DNA of 64,000 nucleotides from Arthrobacter sp. FB24. Its GTDB lineage: Bacteria > Actinomycetota > Actinomycetes > Actinomycetales > Micrococcaceae. Below are positions 38,323 through 47,996 of this stretch, piece after piece (position 1 is the first letter of the stretch; each line of letters begins with the position of its first letter). The position numbers and the translations under genes are program-made. Location: assembly GCF_000196235.1 (NCBI RefSeq), contig NC_008541.1:1426001-1490000 (forward strand), given 5' to 3'. The notes beneath the pieces were generated by a model that saw only the letters and a program-made list of their open reading frames with translations, searched no databases and had not been told where the DNA came from.

Positions 38323-39807
38323 GTGCTGGTATTACTTGGATTCGCCATGATCGCGGTATTCATGGTGCTGATCATGACGAAGAAGTTGACGCCGGTGCTG
38401 GCGCTGATCATCGTCCCCACCGTTTTCGGGCTGTTCGCCGGGGCCGGACTGGGCATCGGGGACATGGTGCTGGACTCGATGAAGTCCATGACGTCCACCG
38501 CAGCCCTGCTGATGTTCGCCATCATCTACTTCGGCCTGATGATCGACGTCGGGCTGTTCGACCCGCTGGTGCGGTTCATCCTCCGCAAGCTGGGCAACGA
38601 CCCCGCCAAGGTGGTGCTGGGCACCGCCATCCTGGCCGCCGCAGTGTCCCTGGACGGTGACGGCTCCACCACCTTCATCCTCACCACGGCCGCCATGCTT
38701 CCCGTCTACCTGCGCCTGAAGATGAGCCCTGTGGTCCTGACCTGCGTCGCAGGCCTCGCCAACGGAACCATGAACATCCTGCCGTGGGGCGGCCCCACTG
38801 CCCGCGCCGCCACCGCGCTGAAGATCGACGTCAACGACGTCTTCGTCCCCATGATTCCTTCCCTGATCGCAGGCCTGGTTGTGGTCTTCGCCTTCGCCTG
38901 GCTGCTGGGCCTGCAGGAACGTAACCGCCTCCGCGCCACGTCGCCGGAAATCTGGGGCGTCCCTGATTCCGCGGAACCGTTCGACGGCGGCACCTCCGAC
39001 GGTGGCCGCACTGCCGGAGGTTCCGGTGCCGGTACCGGACGCAAGGGTTCCGTTCCTGCCGGTACAGCCCCTGCGGGCCTCTCACCGGCAGGCTCCTCCG
39101 TTGCCGTGCTCGAGCGCACCGAATCCCTCGTGGACGACCACGACTCCGCCATGGCGGACACCGCCCTGGACCCGAACCGCAAGACCCTGCGCCCGAAGCT
39201 GTTCTGGTTCAACCTGGGCCTGACCGTCGCCGTCATGGTCATGCTCGTGGCCGACCTGGTGCCCCTGCCGTTCGTCTTTATGGTGGGCTCCGCCATCGCC
39301 CTGCTGGTCAACTTCCCCAAGGTCAAGGACCAGGGTGCCCAGCTCATCGCCCACGCCCCCTCCATCGTGGCCGTGGTCAGCATGGTCATGGCCGCAGCCG
39401 TCCTCACCGGCGTCCTGAAAGGCACAGGCATGGTCGAGGCCATGTCCGCGTGGCTCGTCCAGATCATCCCCACGAGCATGGGCCCGTTCATGGCCGTAAT
39501 CACCGGCGTCCTCAGCATCCCCATGACGTTCTTCATGAGCAACGATGCCTTCTACTTCGGTGTCCTCCCCGTGCTGAGCGAGACCGCTGCCCACTACGGC
39601 GTCAGCGCCGCCGACATGGCGCGGGCCTCCATCACCGGCCAGCCGTTCCACCTGCAGAGCCCGCTGGTTCCGGCCATCCTGCTGCTGGTGTCACTCGCCA
39701 AGGTGGACCTCGGCGACCACCACAAGAAGGTGCTGTGGCGCACCGCCGTCATCTCGCTTGTCATGCTCGGTGTCGGAATGCTGACGGGAGCCATCGGCAT
39801 CGGCTAG
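38323..39807 (+). CDS. CitMHS-family citrate:cation symporter
   Basis: 494 aa from GTG 38323, with RBS AAGGAG at 38311-38316. It is a highly hydrophobic protein with about 11-12 membrane spans and a hydrophilic Gly/Ser/Pro-rich central loop (about residues 205-290). CitMHS hallmarks are SLDGDGSTTFILTTAAMLPVY and NILPWGGPTARAATAL in the first half and SNDAFYFGVLPVLSETA in the second. Members import citrate complexed with Mg2+ or Ca2+ together with protons. The divergent CitAB-like two-component system supports citrate-inducible expression. Confidence 0.94.
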   Translation: MLVLLGFAMIAVFMVLIMTKKLTPVLALIIVPTVFGLFAGAGLGIGDMVLDSMKSMTSTAALLMFAIIYFGLMIDVGLFDPLVRFILRKLGNDPAKVVLGTAILAAAVSLDGDGSTTFILTTAAMLPVYLRLKMSPVVLTCVAGLANGTMNILPWGGPTARAATALKIDVNDVFVPMIPSLIAGLVVVFAFAWLLGLQERNRLRATSPEIWGVPDSAEPFDGGTSDGGRTAGGSGAGTGRKGSVPAGTAPAGLSPAGSSVAVLERTESLVDDHDSAMADTALDPNRKTLRPKLFWFNLGLTVAVMVMLVADLVPLPFVFMVGSAIALLVNFPKVKDQGAQLIAHAPSIVAVVSMVMAAAVLTGVLKGTGMVEAMSAWLVQIIPTSMGPFMAVITGVLSIPMTFFMSNDAFYFGVLPVLSETAAHYGVSAADMARASITGQPFHLQSPLVPAILLLVSLAKVDLGDHHKKVLWRTAVISLVMLGVGMLTGAIGIG

Positions 39808-39878
39808 GGTAAAGCCTGCCTGCGGCTCCTGTCGCCTGCGGCTCACGCTGCCTGGAGCCGGCGCTGCGGGCCGGTGTT

Positions 39879-39914
39879 GCCCGTCTGACGCCCGCTGGGG
39901 GTCGTCAGGCGGGC
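39879..39914 (+). terminator. Hairpin after citrate transporter
   Basis: GCCCGTCTGACGCCC pairs imperfectly with GGGGTCGTCAGGCGGGC about 70 bases after the transporter stop and before gatC. Confidence 0.5.
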
Positions 39915-39970
39915 ACACTGTTGCAACGTAGACTATGGGGGAAACCAAAACTACATTGCAGGGGAGATCC

Positions 39971-40267
39971 ATGGCTGCGATCAACCGCGACGACGTCGCG
40001 CATCTCGCGCGTCTCGCGCACATCGAGATGAGTGCTGAAGAGCTGGACCGGATGGCCGGCGAACTCGCCGTCATCGTCGAATCAGTGAAGTCCGTAAGTG
40101 AAGCCGCCGGTGATGATGTCCCGGCCACATCCCACCCGATTCCGCTGACGAATGTGTTCCGCGAGGACGTTGTGGGCCACACTTTCACAGCCGAGCAGTC
40201 CCTGAGCGGCGCCCCTGACGCATACGAGGGCCGCTTCAAGGTTCCGGCCATCCTGGATGAGGACTGA
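39971..40267 (+). CDS. gatC: Asp-tRNA(Asn)/Glu-tRNA(Gln) amidotransferase subunit C
   Basis: 98 aa from ATG 39971 (MAAINRDDVAHLARLAHIEMS), preceded by GGGGAGA. An upstream in-frame ATG at 39935 would add an unrelated 12-residue leader. GatC wraps around and stabilises GatA in the GatCAB complex, which converts misacylated Glu-tRNA(Gln) and Asp-tRNA(Asn) to the correct amide forms. It is first in the gatCAB operon, three bases before gatA. Confidence 0.96.
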   Translation: MAAINRDDVAHLARLAHIEMSAEELDRMAGELAVIVESVKSVSEAAGDDVPATSHPIPLTNVFREDVVGHTFTAEQSLSGAPDAYEGRFKVPAILDED

Positions 40268-40270
40268 TAC

Positions 40271-41848
40271 ATGACTGAGAACAACGTTCTGATCCGCCTC
40301 TCCGCCGCCCAGCTGGCCAGTAAGCTCGCAGCCGGCGAGGTCACCTCCGTTGAGGTCACCCAGGCCTACCTGGACCGCATCGCAGCGGTCGACGGCGGAC
40401 CGCGCGGAGTCCACGCCTTCCTGCACGTCAACACCGAGGAGGCGCTCGCCGTCGCCGCAGAGGTGGACGCCATCCGCGCCGCCGGTGGTACGGCCGCTGC
40501 GGAACTGCATGAACTGGCCGGCGTTCCCATCGCCGTCAAGGACCTCATCGTCACCATCGGCCAGCCCACCACGGCCGGCTCCAGGATCCTCGAAGGCTGG
40601 CACAGCCCGTACGACGCCACGGTGGTCAAGCGCCTCCGCGACGCCAAGATGCCCATCCTGGGCAAAACCAACCTTGACGAATTCGCCATGGGGTCCTCCA
40701 CGGAGCACTCGGCTTACGGCCCCACCCGCAACCCGTGGGACCTGGACCGGATCCCAGGCGGCTCCGGCGGCGGCTCCGCAGCCGCCGTCGCCGCTTTTGA
40801 AGCACCCCTGGCCCTCGGCACGGACACCGGCGGATCCATCCGCCAGCCGGGCGCCGTCACCGGCACCGTGGGTGTCAAGCCCACCTACGGCAGCGTGTCC
40901 CGCTATGGCGCCATCGCCATGGCCTCCTCGCTGGACCAGATCGGCCCGGTCTCCCGCACCGTGCTGGACTCGGCACTCCTGCACCAGGTCATCGGCGGCC
41001 ACGATCCGCACGACTCCACGTCCCTCCCGGACCCGCTGGAAGACCTCGTTGCGGCCGCCCGGACGGGCAACGTGGACGGCATGAAGATCGGCATCATCAA
41101 GGAACTCCACGGCGAGGGCTACCAGGCCGGCGTCGAGAACCGCTTCAACGAATCGCTCGAACTGCTCAAGCAAGCCGGCGCGGAAATCGTCGAGGTGTCC
41201 TGCCCCAACTTCAAGTACGCCCTGGGCGCCTACTACCTGATCATGCCCTCGGAGGCTTCCTCCAACCTGGCCAAGTTCGACGGCGTACGGTACGGCCTGC
41301 GCGTCCTGCCCAAGGATGCGCCGCTCACCATCGAACGCGTCATGGGTGCCACCCGCGCCGCAGGCTTCGGCGACGAAGTGAAGCGCCGCATCATCCTGGG
41401 CACCTACGCGCTCAGCGCCGGCTACTACGACGCCTACTACGGCTCGGCCCAGAAGGTCCGCACCCTGATCCAGCGCGACTTCGAGGCCGCGTTCGCCCAG
41501 GCGGATGTGCTGATTTCCCCGACGGCGCCCACCACGGCGTTCAAGCTCGGCGAGAAGCTGAACGACCCCCTGGCCATGTACCTGAACGACGTTGCCACCA
41601 TTCCGGCCAACATGGCCGGCGTCCCGGGCCTGTCCCTGCCGGGCGGCCTGGCGGATGAGGACGGGTTGCCGGTAGGCATCCAGCTCCTCGCCCCGGCGCG
41701 CCAGGATGCGCGCCTGTACCGCGTGGGTGCGGTGCTCGAATCATTGCTTGAGGCGCAGTGGGGCGGACCGCTGCTGGACAAGGCGCCGGAATTGGCCACT
41801 TCGGTGGTCGAGCCCGCCGAGACCCTCGAAACCCAGGAGGCAAAATAA
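40271..41848 (+). CDS. gatA: Asp-tRNA(Asn)/Glu-tRNA(Gln) amidotransferase subunit A
   Basis: 525 aa, an amidase-signature enzyme that releases ammonia from glutamine for the GatB site. It shows the Ser-cisSer-Lys machinery: catalytic Lys in IAVKDLI, the Gly/Ser-rich segment [13 protein letters not shown] and [14 protein letters not shown]. The C-terminus carries a short Glu-rich extension. The TAATG junction with gatB (one-base overlap) shows translational coupling. Confidence 0.97.
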   Translation: MTENNVLIRLSAAQLASKLAAGEVTSVEVTQAYLDRIAAVDGGPRGVHAFLHVNTEEALAVAAEVDAIRAAGGTAAAELHELAGVPIAVKDLIVTIGQPTTAGSRILEGWHSPYDATVVKRLRDAKMPILGKTNLDEFAMGSSTEHSAYGPTRNPWDLDRIPGGSGGGSAAAVAAFEAPLALGTDTGGSIRQPGAVTGTVGVKPTYGSVSRYGAIAMASSLDQIGPVSRTVLDSALLHQVIGGHDPHDSTSLPDPLEDLVAAARTGNVDGMKIGIIKELHGEGYQAGVENRFNESLELLKQAGAEIVEVSCPNFKYALGAYYLIMPSEASSNLAKFDGVRYGLRVLPKDAPLTIERVMGATRAAGFGDEVKRRIILGTYALSAGYYDAYYGSAQKVRTLIQRDFEAAFAQADVLISPTAPTTAFKLGEKLNDPLAMYLNDVATIPANMAGVPGLSLPGGLADEDGLPVGIQLLAPARQDARLYRVGAVLESLLEAQWGGPLLDKAPELATSVVEPAETLETQEAK

Positions 41849-43356
41849 TGAGCACTGACGCAACCCTGAGCTTCGAAGAGGCCATGGAGAAGTACGATCC
41901 CGTCCTGGGCTTCGAGGTCCACGTGGAGCTCAACACCAAGACCAAGATGTTCTCCTCCGCCCCGAACGTTTTCGGCGACGAGCCCAACACCAACGTCAAC
42001 GAGGTGGACCTGGGCATGCCCGGCGTGCTGCCCGTCGTGAACAAGACCGCTATTGAGTCCTCCATCAAGATCGGCCTGGCGCTCAACTGCAAGATCGCCG
42101 AAACCTGCCGCTTCGCCCGGAAGAACTACTTCTACCCGGACACCCCGAAGAACTTCCAGACCTCCCAGTACGATGAACCCATCGCGTACGACGGCTACCT
42201 GGACATCGAGCTTTCCGACGGCACCGTGTTCCGCGTCGAAATCGAGCGCGCCCACATGGAAGAGGACGCCGGCAAGCTGACGCACATGGGCGGGTCCGCG
42301 GGCCGCATCCAGGGTGCCGACTACTCGCTGGTGGACTACAACCGCTCCGGTGTTCCGCTGGTGGAGATCGTCACCAAGCCGATCCAGGGCGCCGGCAGCC
42401 GCGCGCCTGAGCTGGCCAAGGCCTACGTCGCGGCAGTGCGTGAAATCGTGAAGAACCTCGGCGTTTCGGACGCGAAGATGGAACGCGGCAACGTGCGCTG
42501 CGACGCGAACGTGTCGCTGCGTCCCCACGGCCGCGAACGCTTCGGCATCCGTTCCGAGACGAAAAACGTGAACTCACTGCGCGCCGTCGAACACGCCGTC
42601 CGCTACGAAATCCAGCGGCACGCTGCCGTCCTGGACTCCGGCGAGCCGGTCATCCAGGAAACGCGCCACTGGCACGAGGACACCCGCTCGACGACGTCGG
42701 GCCGGGCCAAGTCCGACGCCGACGATTACCGCTACTTCCCGGAGCCGGACCTCGTTCCGATTGTTGCTTCCCGTGAGTGGGTGGAGGAGCTGCGCGCCAC
42801 CCTGCCGGAACCGCCGGCCGAGCGCCGCAAGCGACTGCAGGCCGACTGGGGCTATTCGGACCTGGAATTCCGCGACGTGGTCAACGCCGGCGTTATGGAC
42901 GAGATCGAAGAGACCATCGCCGCCGGCGCCACGGCAACCGTGGCCCGCAAGTGGTGGATGGGCGAGATCGTGGGCCGCGCCAAGAACGCCGACGTGGACC
43001 CCGGCCAGCTGGGCGTCAAGCCGGAAACCATCGTGGAACTGAACAAGATGGTGGAAGCCGGCAAGATCAACAACAAGATGGCCGCCGAGGTCCTCGACGG
43101 CGTCCTCGCCGGCGAAGGCACCCCCGCCGAGATCGTCGAGAAGCGCGGCCTGGCCGTGGTTTCCGACGACGGCCCGCTCTTGGAAGCCATCGACGCGGCC
43201 CTTGCCGCGCAGCCGGACGTCGCTGACAAGATCCGCGGCGGCAAGGTCCAGGCGATCGGCGCGATCGTTGGCGGCGTCATGAAGGCCACCCGCGGGCAGG
43301 CCGACGCCGGCCGCGTCCGCGAGCTTATCCTTGAGAGGCTCGGCGTCGAAGGCTGA
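41848..43356 (+). CDS. gatB: Asp-tRNA(Asn)/Glu-tRNA(Gln) amidotransferase subunit B
   Basis: 502 aa from ATG 41848. An earlier in-frame start lies inside gatA. The N-terminal cradle domain (LGFEVHVELNTKTKMFS, YFYPDTPKNFQTSQYD, ERAHMEEDAGKLTH) holds the tRNA-kinase and transamidation site. The C-terminal helical and YqeY-like tail ends with GGKVQAIGAIVGGVMKATRGQAD, which contacts tRNA. This is the last gene of gatCAB. A long imperfect hairpin follows before the convergent LysR gene. Confidence 0.97.
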   Translation: MSTDATLSFEEAMEKYDPVLGFEVHVELNTKTKMFSSAPNVFGDEPNTNVNEVDLGMPGVLPVVNKTAIESSIKIGLALNCKIAETCRFARKNYFYPDTPKNFQTSQYDEPIAYDGYLDIELSDGTVFRVEIERAHMEEDAGKLTHMGGSAGRIQGADYSLVDYNRSGVPLVEIVTKPIQGAGSRAPELAKAYVAAVREIVKNLGVSDAKMERGNVRCDANVSLRPHGRERFGIRSETKNVNSLRAVEHAVRYEIQRHAAVLDSGEPVIQETRHWHEDTRSTTSGRAKSDADDYRYFPEPDLVPIVASREWVEELRATLPEPPAERRKRLQADWGYSDLEFRDVVNAGVMDEIEETIAAGATATVARKWWMGEIVGRAKNADVDPGQLGVKPETIVELNKMVEAGKINNKMAAEVLDGVLAGEGTPAEIVEKRGLAVVSDDGPLLEAIDAALAAQPDVADKIRGGKVQAIGAIVGGVMKATRGQADAGRVRELILERLGVEG

Positions 43357-43365
43357 GTCACCCGC

Positions 43366-43443
43366 TTTAACCCAACTGGGTCGCAGATAATGTCGTTTAG
43401 AACGCTCATAACGACATCTACTGCGACCCAGTCGGGGTTTAAG
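43366..43443. terminator. Long imperfect inverted repeat between convergent gatB and lysR
   Basis: Arms of about 32 bases (43366-43397 and 43410-43443) share TGGGTCGCAG...TGTCGTT in inverted orientation around a 12-base loop. The right arm includes the lysR stop codon. It may serve as a bidirectional terminator or be a REP/MITE-like element. Confidence 0.65.
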
Positions 43444-44347
43444 GGGACACCAGCCCGGCCATGATGTCCTCGAGAGCCTCGCAGACCATCATCACCGAGG
43501 TCCGCTTGAGGTTTTCAGGCCGGGCCAGGATGTCGATCCGGCGCCGCGTGCTGATGCCCTGCAGCGGCCGGAGCACGATCTCCGGGTTCAGCACCGGCCG
43601 TGCGGTGTGCCGCGGCAGCAGCCCGATGACACTGCCCGTCGCCACGAGTCCCGCCACCGTGGAGTAGTCGTTGATCCGGTGGACAATGTTCAGTTCCCGG
43701 CTGGACACCGCGGCGACGGCGGACAGCACGTCCGCGGGGGAGTAACCGGTGTGGCTGGTCACCCACGGTTCGCCGACGACGTCGTGCGCCGTCAGGGCCT
43801 CCTTGCCCGCCAGCCGGTGGCCGGCGGACAACGCCACGTCCAGGGGCTCGTGCGCGAGCGGGATGACTGCCACCCGCTCCTCCGGCCACCGCGGGCTGTG
43901 GTCCATCCGGTGCGCCAGCACCAGGTCATACCGGGCAGTCAGTGCGGGGAAGTCCTGTTGGGCAACATCCTCGTCGGACAGCAGCACCCTGGGTTTGTCC
44001 GGTGAGTCCAGCAGCCGGGCCAGCGGCGCAAAGAGTGCCTGGCCGGCGCTGTGGAAGCCGCTCACCGTCACCGGTGCCACCGTGGAGCCGTGGTACGCGC
44101 CGATCGCCATCCGCGCATCGGCCATCGCGCTGACGACGGCGGCACCGGCGTCGGCCAGTGCCTGGCCGGCCTCGGTGAGCACCAGGTTCCGGCCTTCCTT
44201 GCGGGTCAGCGGGACGTCCACGCTGCGCTGCAGCGCCGCCAGTTGCTGGGACACGGCGGAGGGGGTGACCAGGAGTGTTTCGGCGACCGCTTTGACGCTG
44301 CCGAGGGCACCGAGTTCCCGGAGCATTTCCAGCTGATGGATTTCCAT
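43439..44347 (-). CDS. LysR-family regulator, divergent from tdh-kbl
   Basis: 302 aa. The N-terminal winged helix-turn-helix (MEIHQLEMLRELGALGSVKAVAETLLVTPSAVSQQLAAL) is followed by a LysR substrate-binding domain with the periplasmic-binding-protein fold. The recognition helix TPSAVSQQL is typical. It is divergently transcribed from threonine dehydrogenase with 156 bases between them, the usual arrangement for a LysR activator of the adjacent operon. The effector may be threonine or a related amino acid (inference). The stop codon falls in the inverted repeat shared with gatB. Confidence 0.9.
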   Translation of the reverse strand: MEIHQLEMLRELGALGSVKAVAETLLVTPSAVSQQLAALQRSVDVPLTRKEGRNLVLTEAGQALADAGAAVVSAMADARMAIGAYHGSTVAPVTVSGFHSAGQALFAPLARLLDSPDKPRVLLSDEDVAQQDFPALTARYDLVLAHRMDHSPRWPEERVAVIPLAHEPLDVALSAGHRLAGKEALTAHDVVGEPWVTSHTGYSPADVLSAVAAVSSRELNIVHRINDYSTVAGLVATGSVIGLLPRHTARPVLNPEIVLRPLQGISTRRRIDILARPENLKRTSVMMVCEALEDIMAGLVSP

Positions 44348-44363
44348 GCCCTGAGTCTATTGC

Positions 44364-44377
44364 TTAGAGATTTCTAA
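44364..44377. promoter_or_regulatory. LysR-type operator candidate
   Basis: TTAGA-GATT-TCTAA is a perfect inverted repeat 17 bases upstream of the LysR start in the lysR-tdh spacer. Its T-rich dyad fits the T-N11-A class of LysR boxes. Confidence 0.5.
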
Positions 44378-44503
44378 ATCGTCGATTGAGAAGAATTCGG
44401 TTGTGCTAATGCTTCTTTGTGGTTCTAATGAAGGGAGCCAGCCCCGCCGCACCCCGGGACGGCCCCGCGTTCCTGAGAATAAAGACCAAGAGTAAGGAAG
44501 CCA

Positions 44504-45550
44504 ATGAAGGCTCTGTACAAGGCCGGCGCACACGCCGGGTTTGAGCTGGTGGACCGGCCCGAGCCGGAAACCGGCCCCGGCGACGTCAAGATCCGCGTGA
44601 TGACCACCGGGATCTGCGGCACGGACCTTCACATCCAGTCCTGGGATGCCTGGGCGCAGAGCATGATCGAGGCTCCGCTGATCGCCGGCCACGAGTTCTA
44701 CGGCGAAGTGGTGGAAACCGGCGAGGACGTCCGCGACGTCAAGGTGGGCGACCGGGTCTCCGGCGAAGGCCACATTGTCTGCGGCATCTGCCGCAACTGC
44801 CGCGCCGGGCGCCGCCAGATGTGCATCCACACCGTGAGCGTGGGGGTCCAGCGTGACGGCGCCTTCGCCGAGTATGTGGTCATCCCCGAGACCAACGTCT
44901 GGGTCCACCAGGATCCCTCGGTCACTCCCGAACTCGGCGCCATCTTCGATCCCTTCGGCAACGCCGTCCACACCGCCCTGAGTTTCCCGCTCGTGGGCGA
45001 GGACGTGCTGATCACCGGGGCCGGGCCGATCGGACTGATGGCCATAGCCGTGGCCCGGCACGCCGGCGCCCGGAAGATCGCCATCACCGATGTCTCCGCG
45101 CCGCGCCTGGAACTGGCCCGACAGTTGGGCGTGGACCTTGCCATCGACGTCTCGAAGATGCGCGTCAAGGATGCCCAGCGCGAGCTGGGAATGCGCGAAG
45201 GGTTCGACATCGGCATGGAAATGTCCGGTCACCCCACCGCCCTGCCGGAGATGATCGACAACATGAACCACGGCGGCCGGATTGCGATGCTGGGCCTGCC
45301 CAGCCAGTCCATCGACATCGACTGGGGCAAGGTGGTGACGCATATGCTGACCATGAAGGGCATCTACGGCCGCGAAATGTTCGAGACCTGGTACGCGATG
45401 AGCGCCATGCTGTCCTCCAACCCGGTGCTGCATGCCAACATCTCGGCGGTGGTCACGGACACCCTGCCTGCCACGGACTGGGAGAAGGGCTTCGACGTTG
45501 CCCGCGCCGGTGTGGGCGGCAAAGTAGTCCTCGACTGGACCGTTTTCTAA
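44504..45550 (+). CDS. tdh: L-threonine 3-dehydrogenase
   Basis: 348 aa, a zinc-dependent medium-chain dehydrogenase oxidising L-threonine to 2-amino-3-ketobutyrate with NAD+. The catalytic zinc ligands include Cys38 (ICGTDLHI) and the GHE motif ([10 protein letters not shown]). The structural zinc loop is [15 protein letters not shown]. The nucleotide-binding motif is [12 protein letters not shown] purine-rich RBS (AAGGAAG) precedes the ATG. Its partner enzyme, kbl, starts 58 bases downstream, completing conversion to glycine and acetyl-CoA. Confidence 0.95.
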   Translation: MKALYKAGAHAGFELVDRPEPETGPGDVKIRVMTTGICGTDLHIQSWDAWAQSMIEAPLIAGHEFYGEVVETGEDVRDVKVGDRVSGEGHIVCGICRNCRAGRRQMCIHTVSVGVQRDGAFAEYVVIPETNVWVHQDPSVTPELGAIFDPFGNAVHTALSFPLVGEDVLITGAGPIGLMAIAVARHAGARKIAITDVSAPRLELARQLGVDLAIDVSKMRVKDAQRELGMREGFDIGMEMSGHPTALPEMIDNMNHGGRIAMLGLPSQSIDIDWGKVVTHMLTMKGIYGREMFETWYAMSAMLSSNPVLHANISAVVTDTLPATDWEKGFDVARAGVGGKVVLDWTVF

Positions 45551-45608
45551 CCCCCTCAAGTTTTCGGCATCAAAACACAAGAATTCACCCAGCTGAGGAG
45601 CACTCCCC

Positions 45609-46817
45609 ATGTATTCAGCCATCAAAGACCAGCTGCAGAACGAGCTGGACGAGATCCGCACGGCAGGCCTGTTCAAAACGGAACGCCACATCGACTCGCC
45701 CCAGGCCAGCCACATCACGGCAGGCCGGATCGGCGAGGCGGGTGCCGACGTGCTGAACTTCTGCGCCAACAACTACCTGGGCCTGGCAGACCACCCGGAC
45801 ATCATTGCCGCCGCGAAGGCCGCCATGGACGAGCGCGGCTTCGGCATGGCCAGCGTGCGCTTCATCTGCGGAACCCAGGACCTGCACCTGGCACTCGAGG
45901 CGCGCGTCTCCAAGTTCCTGGGCACCGAGGACACCATCCTGTTCTCGAGTTGCTTCGACGCCAACGGCGGCGTGTTTGAATCCCTGTTCGGGCCGGAAGA
46001 TGCCATCATCTCCGACGCCCTGAACCACGCCTCCATCATCGACGGCATCAGGCTCTGCAAGGCCCGGCGGTTCCGCTACGCCAACCGCGACATGGCGGAC
46101 CTCGAAGCGAAACTGATCGAGGCGACCACGCAGGAGAACCCGGCCCGCCGCAAGATCATCGTCACGGACGGCGTCTTCTCCATGGACGGCTACCTCGCGC
46201 CGCTCGAAGCCATCTGCAACCTGGCCGAAAAGTACGATGCCCTGGTAATGGTGGACGACTCGCACGCCGTCGGCTTTATGGGCGCCACCGGCGCGGGAAC
46301 GCCGGAACATGCCGGCGTGGGCCACCGGGTGGACATCTACACGGGCACGTTCGGCAAGGCGCTGGGCGGGGCTTCCGGGGGCTACGTATCCGGCCGGGCC
46401 GAAGTCGTGGCCATGCTCCGCCAGAAGGCGCGCCCCTACCTGTTCTCCAATTCCGTCGCGCCAGCCATCGTGGCCGCCACCCTGAAGGCCCTGGACCTCG
46501 TGGAGAACTCCGCGGAACTGCGTTCCAAGCTGTTCGCCAACGCCGAGCTGTTCCGGAACCGGATGGCGGAAGAAGGCTTTGACCTGCTCGACGGCGAGCA
46601 CGCGATCGTGCCGGTGATGTTCGGGGATGCCGTGGTGGCGGCGAAGGTGGCAGACCTGATGCTCCGGCACGGAGTGTTCGTCACCGCCTTCAGCTACCCC
46701 GTGGTTCCCAAGGGGGCCGCCCGTATCCGGGTCCAGCTCTCCGCCGCGCACAGTGCGGAGGACGTCGAAGCCTGCGTCCGGGCGTTCGTGGACAGTCGCG
46801 ACGCGGTGGAGGCCTAA
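45609..46817 (+). CDS. kbl: Glycine C-acetyltransferase (2-amino-3-ketobutyrate CoA ligase)
   Basis: 402 aa, a PLP-dependent alpha-oxoamine synthase. The PLP Lys is at about residue 250 in [16 protein letters not shown]. Other family motifs are [34 protein letters not shown] and the C-terminal [16 protein letters not shown]. It cleaves 2-amino-3-ketobutyrate with CoA to glycine plus acetyl-CoA, working directly after threonine dehydrogenase. RBS GAGGAG precedes the ATG. Confidence 0.96.
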   Translation: MYSAIKDQLQNELDEIRTAGLFKTERHIDSPQASHITAGRIGEAGADVLNFCANNYLGLADHPDIIAAAKAAMDERGFGMASVRFICGTQDLHLALEARVSKFLGTEDTILFSSCFDANGGVFESLFGPEDAIISDALNHASIIDGIRLCKARRFRYANRDMADLEAKLIEATTQENPARRKIIVTDGVFSMDGYLAPLEAICNLAEKYDALVMVDDSHAVGFMGATGAGTPEHAGVGHRVDIYTGTFGKALGGASGGYVSGRAEVVAMLRQKARPYLFSNSVAPAIVAATLKALDLVENSAELRSKLFANAELFRNRMAEEGFDLLDGEHAIVPVMFGDAVVAAKVADLMLRHGVFVTAFSYPVVPKGAARIRVQLSAAHSAEDVEACVRAFVDSRDAVEA

Positions 46818-46857
46818 GGTACTGACGTGACGTCCTGCCGGGTGCAAGGATGGAGTC

Positions 46858-47985
46858 ATGTCAGCAAATTACGATGTGGTGATTGTGGGCGGCGGTATTG
46901 CCGGACTGTCCCTCGCCTCCGCCCTTGCCGGTAAATGCAGCGTTGCGCTCGTCGAAGCCGAACAGTCCCTGGCCTACCACACCTCGGCCCGCTCGGCCCG
47001 GCAACTGATCCCCAGCTACGGCCCCGTGGTGGTCCAGGAGCTGACCCTCCGCACGCTCGGGCTGATTGCGGCCCGGGACGCGGAGCTTCCGGAGCCCGTC
47101 CTTTCGCCCCGCAGCTTCATGCTGATCGGCGATGAAGAAACCGTCCGGGAGGAAGCCAGCGGGCACATGCACCGGATCTCCCATGCCGAGGCCCTGGAAC
47201 TGTGCCCGGTGCTGGATCCCGGATTCTTTTCCGCGGCCGGGCTGGACACCGGTTCGTTCGCCTGCAACGCACCCGTGCTGCTGGAAGACCACCGGCGCCG
47301 TGCCGAGGCCGGCGGGGTGGACATCATCACCGGCGCCAAGGTCCATTCCGCCCAGCGGCTGGGGTCCGGCTGGGAGGTCGGGGCGGGCCAGGAAGCGTTC
47401 CAGGCCGGGACCGTGGTCAATGCTGCCGGTGCCTGGGCCGATGAGCTGGCCGTGATCAGCGGCGTGGAAAAGCTCGGACTCCAGCCGTACCGCCGCACGG
47501 CGGCGATTGTCGACGTCGAACGTCCCCTCCCGGAGGCCTGCCCCATGGTGGCGGCAGCGGACGAATCGTTCTACTTCCGCAAGGAAGGGCAGGACGTGCT
47601 GATATCGCCGTCGGAATCCGTGCCGAGCGGGCCCGAGGACGCGAAGCCTTACCCGGGCGATGTCGAGGCGCTGGTGGCGCGGCTCAACGCGGTGACCACC
47701 ATGGGCATCAGGAGCGTCAAGTCCGCGTGGACCGGCCTTCGCACCGAAGCTGCCGACGGCGTCCCGGTAGTGGGGTTCGACGCTGAAGCGACCGGATTCT
47801 TCTGGCTCGCCGGACAGGGCGGTTACGGTTTCCAGACCTCGTCCGGCATTGCGGAGCTCGCTGCGGACCTGATCCTGGCAGGGCCGTCGGCGGGCCTGGT
47901 CGCCCGGGGCGAGGACGCCGGGCTCAGTCCGGCATCCCGGACAGCGGTTGCGCTGGCCGCGACCCGCTGGTCCATCCGGCACTGA
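46858..47985 (+). CDS. FAD-dependent DAO-family amino-acid oxidase/dehydrogenase
   Basis: 375 aa. The N-terminal FAD dinucleotide-binding motif is VVIVGGGIAGLSLASAL. The DAO-family C-terminal segment is FFWLAGQGGYGFQTSSGIAELAADLI. The active site and substrate domain sit between them. It lies 40 bases after kbl, in the same direction, so it may act on glycine or another amino acid made by threonine breakdown. Its closest functional relatives (glycine oxidase, D-amino-acid dehydrogenase, sarcosine oxidase) cannot be told apart from sequence inspection alone. Confidence 0.85.
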   Translation: MSANYDVVIVGGGIAGLSLASALAGKCSVALVEAEQSLAYHTSARSARQLIPSYGPVVVQELTLRTLGLIAARDAELPEPVLSPRSFMLIGDEETVREEASGHMHRISHAEALELCPVLDPGFFSAAGLDTGSFACNAPVLLEDHRRRAEAGGVDIITGAKVHSAQRLGSGWEVGAGQEAFQAGTVVNAAGAWADELAVISGVEKLGLQPYRRTAAIVDVERPLPEACPMVAAADESFYFRKEGQDVLISPSESVPSGPEDAKPYPGDVEALVARLNAVTTMGIRSVKSAWTGLRTEAADGVPVVGFDAEATGFFWLAGQGGYGFQTSSGIAELAADLILAGPSAGLVARGEDAGLSPASRTAVALAATRWSIRH

Positions 47986-47996
47986 AGAATGGACCC

